This document shows positions 55,079 to 64,000 of a stretch of 64,000 nt of DNA, one piece after another. The position numbers and the translations under genes are program-made. This DNA is from Paramacrobiotus metropolitanus (Eukaryota > Tardigrada > Eutardigrada > Parachela > Macrobiotidae), in the NCBI RefSeq assembly GCF_019649055.1, contig NW_026570233.1, positions 1,488,001 to 1,552,000 of the forward strand, written 5' to 3'. The notes under the pieces are model-generated. The model ran no database searches. It had not been told where the DNA came from and worked only from the letters and a program-made list of their open reading frames with translations. Position 1 is the stretch's first letter. Every line of letters starts with the position of its first letter.

Positions 55079-58000
55079 CTGCAACAAATAAACAACCATT
55101 AAATTCAATATTTCAGAATTTTGGTCCATTTTTTGGTACTAGAATTTTTAAACATTTTTTTTACCTGCCCGGAATTTTTTTCTAGCGTATTTCGGAATGG
55201 TTGTAAATTGAAAGAGATCAAAAGCAATAAAAACACCGGTTTGCACCGGCGTAAATTCGCAGACCGGAAACCGGCAAGCGTTGGATTTGCGCACAGTGCT
55301 GCTAAACACGGAAAGTACCTTTGATCACTCACAGCTAACAACTGCTGACGGATGACCAAACTGTTGCCGGCCGGCACAAATACCCAATGCAATAATACAC
55401 CGCTCTATATGGTCTATCAGGTAATCAAATAAAAATTTGTACGATAGAATACTAAATTTATCACAATTGACATATATTAACCGGGTGGTACATTAGCGGA
55501 CGCGATAGCCGTTTGCACTGGCTCCTGAATTGGCAGAGAATATGTCAGTAATCAATTATATCGGACAAATGACCGATAACGGGGAACCGGCGCGATTACC
55601 CGGCAGAATGCAGGTCAGTTGGCCTGGCAACCGCCGCTTGAAAGTTATAAGCAGCAGACGCCCTTGACGTCCGAGCGCACGGTGAGTTATCGGTGAACTA
55701 TCGCTGATAAGGTGTCAAGGTGGCGCTAGCACGGAAATACCGTTTTTACCGGGCTTATGTTTCGTAAATCCATATCCGGTTACATCAGAGAATGAACAGA
55801 AAAACGCCTTTGTAACGTAGCCTAATTTAAAATACGAAACCTGGAAAATATTGCAGATCGGCGATCGCCCATCACCGATTATTGAAAAAAAATTACTGCT
55901 TAAAGTTTTGTTTAAGGTAAAATCATAAATTTAACGAAAAAATTACAAAAATGCTAGCCGAAATTTAACTGATCATAAAAATACAAAAACAGGGAAAATA
56001 TTGAAAATCAGTTATGAAATTAATGCAAAAATCACTGCTTAAATTGTTTTTAGATATAGTCATAAGTTCATTATATAACGAAAAGATACCAAAATGTAAG
56101 AGTAAATTTATATACTGTAACAATAAACCAAAGGAAAAAAAATTTCAAACGGAAATTCGTTGGATAAATTAGCTGAAATATATTTTATGCAAAATCTGGT
56201 GGGTTGCCCTTTCCAGAAGGTCGCCCTATTCCGGCGCTTATGTACACAGGATGCGCGCGTGCGGCATTGTCATCTAATTGAATAACCTCAGCACATTTTT
56301 CATTAAAGAATTTGCATATAAATTAAAGTAAATTTACGGCCGGGAATGGGTCGGCCTGCTGCCAACCATGTTCCATGGTCATTATTGGAGTGCATATATA
56401 CGGCATTCAGCCAAGTGCATGCACACACATAACGGCCAACACCGCAGCAACATTAATGCACACGCGGAGAGCGATAAAAGGCAAGCGGCACTTTAGCGGC
56501 TAAAGTAATCATTCTTGTCAGCTACTGTTTCAGCCGAGTAAATATTAATTTGTACTTGAACGCCGCGAGTATGATTGTCCAACCAACGCCACGGCACTCG
56601 GGCGTCCGGGAATGCCGTGCACTGTATCACGGCAATATTTTGCACTGTACACGCAGCAGCAGCCGGTGTGAGCGAACGAACGCACAGCGAGCCCCCGAGG
56701 TGCGGTGTCAATGGGCTTCTCACGATCCGCCGGCCACGCCTCACTGCACATTACTCCATAATAATAATGCTAATCCCTGACAATTTTCAGACGGCTCGTT
56801 CAAGAAAATTAATCCGGCCAAGAGATCGTGTGGCGCATTAAGGAATTATATTCATAATTCTTCCCGTTGCGATTTACTGAAAACTGAGGGAAATCAGGAT
56901 TTAATCCGATTATGCGGTTAAAATCCTAGCAGAAGAATTTGCCAAAATTCTGATTTGCTTTTAAACAATGTATAAAATAATTTTGGTATTTTTTTATAAT
57001 TGCGCCAAACTCCAAAGCAAACAATTGTATGCGATTAAGTTACGTGATAAATAAAAATGTTTAACCAACGCCGTTTTGACCGCCCAGTCAAACAACTGAC
57101 CACCCAGTTTGGCAGTTTAACGGCTAATGTCGCATACATCCCTAACCGCAGAAAAAAGCGGCTACCGAGTGTTTTATTCGACCGAACAATTTGACGCAAT
57201 CACCAACCGGCCGAACAGGATTTTTTGGCCGCTGCTCGCCACTTCGGTAAATAAAGGATTTCAATAGCACCGCAACGAACTTGAAACGAGCCCAGCCAAG
57301 ATTATCACGAGCTCCATTTCCGCGCAACGAAGGCGTCACATTAACGTGCATTGTGCGTGCAATGCATTAAAATTAACTGCCCAGCAGTTTCTTAATTCGA
57401 CATATTTTTTTGTATAATGCAGTTTTCCCGTGTTCGGTTTTTCCTTATGGAATTTCTATGAGATTTTTAATACACGTACCGAACGTGCTGCATCGTTAAA
57501 CGGCAAAGATGCCCGGCATTATGGCTCATAAAAGACCCGTTCAATTATGGAGAAATTCGGTCAATTGCCAGTTTATAGCCAAGTGAAAGAGAATGGCCCA
57601 GCCATCGGGTTTAAAGTCAGCCGGCATAAATGCGGTTTTTGACCCTCATGTTAAAAGTGCAACTGTTGGCCATCCGGTGGAATATTGCGGTTGGCAACTT
57701 GGCAAACAGTTGCAGATTTCTCCGCATACACAATATATATATATATTAGATTTTGTGTGCAAAGAAATCTGACAAAACTATTTCGCTGCAATCCGAAAAA
57801 TTTATCGTGATAAGCTAGAAAAATTCTATTCTGTCTAAAAAATTTTTTTCGAATTTTAGAGCTACTAAAATTATTAAGAATTGTAGAACAAAATTATAAA
57901 AATTAGCTTTGCTAAAATAATTCAAATTTGCCACATTTGATCGAAGTGAAGACAGAGTCAAAGGTTTAAGCAAACAAAGCAATCTGTAATTGGACAAAAT

Positions 58001-61000
58001 TCAATTCAAAGTCGTGCATGGTACGGAAACTGTACACTTTAATTCGAATAGCAGTGCGAATAGCAGCGATTTTCTCGATGACAAAAATTATTGTTGTCGA
58101 TGTGGCACGCATCAGTGCACAGCAGCCCAGTGAAACGTGCCCATAAATCTGAGAACATTTCAAAAACCCATCAAATCCCTCAAGCAAATCCACATTGGAA
58201 ATCATTATCAACAGCGCAGCCAACCGTTAGGTCAATTTTCTATCAAACGACCAGAATCTCCATGGAAATGAATGTGTGTAAGTATATTTCGTATGCATTG
58301 TGCGTAATACGGTAGTCAGCAGGAAAACGCCAGGTGTTCAACCGCGCTGAGAAAAACCAGGCCGAGTGTCCGATGGCGAGTCGGAACAGTGCCCGTGTAT
58401 TACATCTAGGCTGATCTAGCCTACTTAAATTTTCACGTCGCTGCCATGCTGATACGGCCGCAGCGCACAAGCACACCTAATCAAAAACGCCACCCATTGT
58501 CATTCCATAAATCATTGTCACACCGAAATTCGATACCCGATCACTGCCTTTTGATGCCTAATCGAAAGAAAACATCGATAAAATTTCGCTTGCGGAGTCT
58601 CACGGCTGTTTCTGAAAGAGGCGAGTGAGAGAGGAACGAAGTGACGTGCCAAAGGAAATTCGCCGCAGATTTGCCTGATAAGAGGCTTCAGAAATTCGGT
58701 TTCTTCATAAGCCACCCGAAAAAAATACTTTTGGCCAGCACAATTTTGGTAGAAATACAATTTCCAAGAAAAACTACCGATAAAGTAAAAGTTAGTTAGA
58801 GAGAAAATTTGCATACTTTATTAGTAACGCGCCAACGAAATTCACCATCAATTTGAAAAGTGCCATTTCGGAAAATATGTTTTTTGGAAAGCCATCCGAA
58901 AAAAGTTTTCCTGATTATTATTGGTAAAAATATAATTTGCGAAGAAAAACTATTAATTATTTCTAAAAATTAAATAGAGATAAAATTTGCAAAATTTTTA
59001 CAGAAACACAGAATTAAATTCCGAACCTGTTTCACAAGAGTCGAAGGCAAAGAACGTCCGGAATGGAGAGTTGAGCGAATTTTTAACGGCTATTTTAGCT
59101 ATTGACTGAAATGACCGGCTTCTGTGGGAACCGGGAAAAGCGAACTTTTGCGAACTCAATATCCTACTAACCACAAACGACCGTTATTAAGCGGCCAGCC
59201 ACGTCCTGTGTTCGGCCGGAAAATACCGAAGAATGCCACGACGAAGAATGGACCATTCAACTAGCACTAAATCCATTGCGTCGTTATGTGCCTGCTTTCC
59301 CTCTCTCTGGTTGTGTCAATCTTTGTGTGTGGCTGCACAAAACCCCATTCAAGAGGATATTTCATTGCGCGGCTGTGTGGGCAGCTTGGTCATGGCAAGC
59401 TGTTGCGTACACTTAGAGCCTACTGTACTGTAACAACGCCTGTTATTTGTGCGTACCGGCGCAGCAAAATGGACGGGCGATAGCGTGTTATTCCAAGGCA
59501 ATTTGCTTGGACGCTTATCGACGCACCATGTTTCTCCAGCGACCAACTGCCGGGGCTGATCCCCTGATAAGGCGTAAGGGATTAGGAGTGGTTATTGGGG
59601 AGAGAGCAAGCGCTTCGTAATGATAATGGCCCAAAGAAAAACGAGGCTCAGCCGCGCTGTCGCCACTCGATACATACATTAGTGTCAACGAGATACACAT
59701 CGCTTACACCACATGTGCGCTGCACCATACAAATTATGATATGCGTGAATGTTAATCCGCCTGGTGAATGAACAAAAACCGGTTTTTCCATCATATTGCC
59801 AATCCGATCATGCGGCGAATGCACGAGAGAGAGAGAAATACATAGCATAAAGAAAGACAGCACAGCACGGACGAGAGGTGATGTGGAGAGCATAATAGTG
59901 TTTGATTAGCGATTTTTCCTTGACGATGGACACATTTCGCGCACTGCGGCTACCGCGACACTGAAATTAATCCGGCTGATGAAATGAGTGTAGAATAAGA
60001 GAAACATCGCCGCCAGTAGATATGTCAAAACTTTTAGCGGTACACGATTTTGAGAAAACTTTTTTATTAACTTCCTCGTCAAGCAAGAACAAAAATCTGA
60101 ACTTGTTTTCTGATAAATAATTTACAAAATTTATTCTTGATTGACGTTGATCAGTTCTGGCTGGAAAGTGCATTCCTTAACGAGAGAAATCAATTTTGGT
60201 GTCAAAGCGTCTGTTTACTCAGGTTGTAATTATTATAAACTTATGTTCCCTGTCATTGACTGCGGGATTTCATAGGCGGCCACAATATATACAGGTCCGC
60301 GTATAGTATAGTCGTGGCAGCACATGCGCGCCCGGTTATGGGCAATGTTTATTCGCTGGGTTTCAACTAACATCATTAAATCAGTAGGATCAACAGAACT
60401 TTGTCCAAAATGGCACCACTTACAAACATATGCCGGCATTTATTATTGGCATATTTGACTTTCCGGCCATAATGGTCGCGGTCATGTTAAACGCTGTATA
60501 GTGCCGATACTGTATACTGCGGCGCAATGTGGGTCATATTGTATCGTTAAAAATGACGGCCGGCCGTATACATATATCGGATATCGGAAGTCCGATAAGC
60601 GAGTGCAACAAGGTCGTGTAACTTTCCCCTCCTTGATAACTGTATGGAATGGGGAAAATACGGGCTGCTTGTTCAGCATGTTGACCGTAGAACACCCTGG
60701 TTACGTAACCCTTCTGGGTAGTGCGGTGAAAAGTGCTTTGATTAAAAGAAAATATTTTTAGACGCCTGTGTGACTGCGCGCACATCAATTAAGGGATGAT
60801 GCGCCGGCACTTGGTAGTTGACCTTCCCCGGAATGTTTACCGCCCGATTGGCTGCTTGACGTCAACGGAAGCACTGCACGGACACGTGCCAAAAAACCCG
60901 GCAAGGAGTGCGCGCTGCGCGATAAGGAAACTAGGGCTGCTTCTTCGCACTCGCAGATTTTCAATGTGAAAGAAGGCGACAGAAGTGGAGCACATCAAGA

Positions 61001-64000
61001 CTTTGTGCCGTTTTGTCAAAGCGGGGACGGTTTTTTGCTGTTGCGCCGGCCGGCATGCAATATGCTGGTGTGTGTGCCAGTTCAACAACACCAACCGGAA
61101 ATTGCGCTTAATTAAAATCCAGCAGTGAGAGATAGCCGGCAACAGAGAGAAAAAGCTGAAGGATTTTTCTTGCTTCTAATCGCCCATCGTTAAAATACCT
61201 AATTGCTCTTGCACCACACGACAATCACGCAACAATCGGACATAAAATAAACAGACCGCGAAACGCACGCTTCCACAAATACATTTACAATAAACCACAA
61301 ATTAAATCGAAATAAATTTAAATACGCTTCCGCTTAATAAATAAAACGAAAATGGCATAAAAAAGAAATGTCATAATAATTTTTGTGCGAAAGGACATAT
61401 CACAAAATTTTGTTTACAAGTTAGCGATCGCATTACGCAGTGTGCTGATCGCGGCGGAAGTAGGTTCCCAAGATGGACATTGTACTGTTGCGTTCACTGC
61501 CGCGCGAGTTTTGTAGCCAGAAAAACGTGATGCAATCTGTGAATTAATTTTTGCTAAATCTGGACCGAGTAGGGCTTTATCGGGAAAATAGTATGTCAGT
61601 TTACAATAACAGGCCTCGGCCACTGCCAAATGATCGCTGCACAAGCTGATAACTGTTGGTTTTATCTCGGATTTGTTTGGAGGAAATTAGGTTGCAAATT
61701 CCCACATGAATTTTTGATTATTACCCCTCGCTGCTAAACAGCTGCTCCTTTTAATGCTCGCCAAACAATTTCTGGCCATACCCAAATATAGCCACGAATA
61801 TATTGTCCCATGATTGCGTGGCCTAAATTGCAGTTTTTAAAAATACAATAAATACACCCACAAGGCAGATAAAATTACATTAAATATTTAACTGCAGAAA
61901 AGAAAAACATTTATAAAAGTTTTTGTTATTATGATTTTACTGTTGCAAAAATTTACAGACCAAAAATTTGTCAATGTTATTACGTGAGGAGGAAGTTTCT
62001 GCTTATCGGCAATGTTTTTCTCGATAGCGAAAATTATTTTTACCATTAAGCATACTCTTATTGTTCTTGATCTGCACTGCATAATAAATAGACTAGTTTG
62101 GCGTATTCAGCGAACCAGTAATGATGCACTTATCATACTTAGAAAGCCGGTATTATTAAATGGAAAAACCGGCTCGTGTATGTTAAGAAAACATTTTGTG
62201 CCAACATAAGCATAATCCAAAGCATTCTAATCTGGCCGCAACCGTGGCTCGCACTCTCTGTGCATTTTCTCTCACTCTATCTCTCTACTATTAATACGGT
62301 CATGTCGTAACGCGGTGATACTTGCACGCGGTTACATAAGCGCCCTTAATATCAACCGGCTGACTGCGCATTGCACTATTTATTACACGGGGTACATTTT
62401 ATTCTCATTTAAATTTTTTTCTACCCCGGCAACACTGTCATCCGCGCAAGTAACTTCCCTGTGCGCACAGTGGTGAGCAGCTAACGCCCCGCAGGAAACA
62501 TGTTCAGATCGATTAACGACATTTTGACTTGTACGGTTTTCTCGGCCTGTGTGTATATAAATGTGCACGTAGCCCCGTTTGATGCAGCGATTATGCAACC
62601 GGCATAGCGCACACACCGGCATGCAAATATACCGGCTTTTTTTCTGCTCTTTCCTTCCTTTGAATTTGTGGACAAATGAAACTGTGCGCGCCGTTGGCTG
62701 AATGTTTACCGGCCAAATGGAAGTTACCCGCATTGTTGTGTGCGCTGCTTTGAATGACGATGCAGAGAATTGGCAGCGACCGCGGTGAAAAAAAAACTAC
62801 CAAACACCGAAATTCACTTAAACGCTTTGCGCACTTAATGCAAATCATGCAAGCGTATTTTTAATATTTTCAAACAAAGCCGCGCAAATTTTCCAGTACA
62901 AGTAAAACGTTTTTGATATTTAAAGTGTTTCCTAAATCACACTTCTGTTAATGATATTTTTAATATTTTTAATAACATTATTTTATAAAACAGTACTTCT
63001 ATAATATTTTTGTTAATTTGCACATTTGCAAATTTTTCACACATGTAGTATTTTTCAACGATCGAATACAAGAATTCTTTGTGGTCTCTGATTTTGCAAC
63101 TGCACACGAAAAATGCCGGTTACATCGCTTGATGAGAGAGTGGGTCAAGCTGTGCAGAGCACCAGCCACCGACCGCTGCGTTTTTTTCTACTAGCAGGCC
63201 CCGCTACCGATAAGGACGACGCGTAGGTAGCGAAGAAGAACAGCGATCGAGAGAGAAAGAGAGACCGGCAAAAAAATGGACACAACGCTTTTTCTTGCAG
63301 CCTGCCCTGATAATAACACGGTCTAGCAGCCGGTACGTGTTTTTCTAGCCTTCCACCACCGACACACCACGGTCACTACTACGTGTGTTGATGTATCATG
63401 CATGTGTATCTTTCTACATGAGAAGAAAGCCTTGACGCGGTTGGGTCAAGAGGCTGGACTGGCTCGGCCAATTACACCCCCCTCAACACAACACGGGGGG
63501 AACACAGGCGCCTTATCAGGGGAGTTATGCGGCAGTCGAGTGCACTCCTGTATGCACATACACACACAGTGCACACTCACACACGCACATAGAAGCCAGC
63601 AACGCACAGCTCACGCGCGTACTCCACTTCCGAGTAACAACCGGCAGCAATCAGCTGATCGGCCTAGTAGGAAATATGGGTGCTGGCTGCGTCACCGGGT
63701 GACGATCGATTCTCCTATCCACTTGGGCTTTTTATCAGCCACGAGTGTTCTATGCGTGTGTACGGGGTAAACCCTCTGCAGTGTTTCTATATACTGCTAA
63801 AAATTGCTTTTACAGGAATCACTGTAATTAACGACATACAACCGGTGAGTAATGCACAATGTTTGCTCTCGCTTGCAACGGCCGGCAACCGGCAAAAATG
63901 CCACGGCACACAAATGGCCACACATGAGTATATGTGTGCAGCCGGCATCCGAGCAGAAACCTCCCGGAAGCTGTGGCCAGACAAAGAAAAGAAAAATCTA
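55079..64000. other. Nine kilobases without a recognised gene; likely upstream intron or regulatory DNA
   Basis: All open frames are under 125 codons, overlap in several phases and show no domain. The missing first exon(s) of the minus-strand C2H2/C-clamp factor should lie here or beyond, because the 54754-55078 exon begins in phase after a spliced nucleotide. The region is rich in CCGG-containing words, with GA/CT tracts near 59826-59838, 62258-62292 and 63248-63264 that could be GAGA-type sites, and short CA/TG runs near 63555-63590. No RNA gene or CRISPR-like array was seen. Confidence 0.4.
58680..59005. repeat. Old tandem duplication, units about 190 bp apart
   Basis: Two diverged copies share CA(T/C)CCGAAAAAA, GGTA(G)AAATA(C/T)AATTT, (C/G)AAGAAAAACTA, (T/A)AGA(G)GA(G)AAAATTTGCA and TTT(A)..T. 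They start at about 58700 and 58885. AT-rich, non-coding. Confidence 0.55.

Noticed and set aside
1-64000. Search for bacterial-type features (operons, Shine-Dalgarno sites, CRISPR arrays)
   Set aside because: Spliced genes throughout and no regularly spaced direct repeats of CRISPR type; the window is eukaryotic.

Overview
The window is eukaryotic. Coding sequence is broken into many short exons by introns with GT..AG borders, many of them only 60-80 nt, and the recognisable proteins are animal ones. It suggests a small-genome invertebrate, most likely an ecdysozoan. A tardigrade is my best guess, from the short introns, the cluster of intronless rhodopsin-like GPCRs and moderate AT content, but nothing in the sequence proves it. 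All exon models were assembled by hand from splice sites and reading-frame phase. Models marked complete keep one open frame across every junction.

Layout: (1) 1-767 (+), the 3' end of an SLC7/LAT-type amino-acid transporter. (2) 1351-4046 (-), a complete 11-exon sorbitol dehydrogenase, tail-to-tail with the transporter. (3) 5406-8045 (+), an unusual protein kinase-Kelch fusion whose 3' end is a tandem ~130-bp repeat. (4) 8743-15717 (-), a small cluster of divergent, intronless rhodopsin-like GPCRs: two intact genes and a third copy broken up, with retroelement pieces lying among and inside them. (5) 19041-24364 (+), a stargazin/TARP-like (CACNG family) four-pass protein that ends in a PDZ-type -TPV. 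(6) 24976-27424 (-), two neighbouring genes for Ly6/uPAR (LU, three-finger) proteins. (7) 28.1-30.0 kb, two ~0.71-kb hairpin or inverted-repeat elements. (8) 31041-38855 (+), a complete 13-exon mitochondrial ABCB10-type ABC half-transporter. (9) 39.3-45.3 kb, gene-poor DNA with a 1.4-kb element bounded by perfect 54-bp terminal inverted repeats, a palindrome and a duplicated GC-richer segment. (10) 45390-55078 (-), seven exons of a C2H2 plus C-clamp transcription factor of the Glut4EF / ZNF704 / ZNF395 family, 5' end not found. (11) 55.1-64 kb, no recognisable gene; probably intron and/or upstream regulatory DNA of that factor, with GA/CT tracts and old duplications.

The genes do not form one pathway. 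The window is mostly a set of unrelated housekeeping and signalling genes separated by accessory stretches. The points most worth a second look are the kinase-Kelch fusion with its altered DFG motif and frameshifted repeat tail, the GPCR cluster broken by retroelement pieces, the LU gene whose C-terminus matches an inverted-repeat element found 26 kb away, and the three separate inverted-repeat elements.
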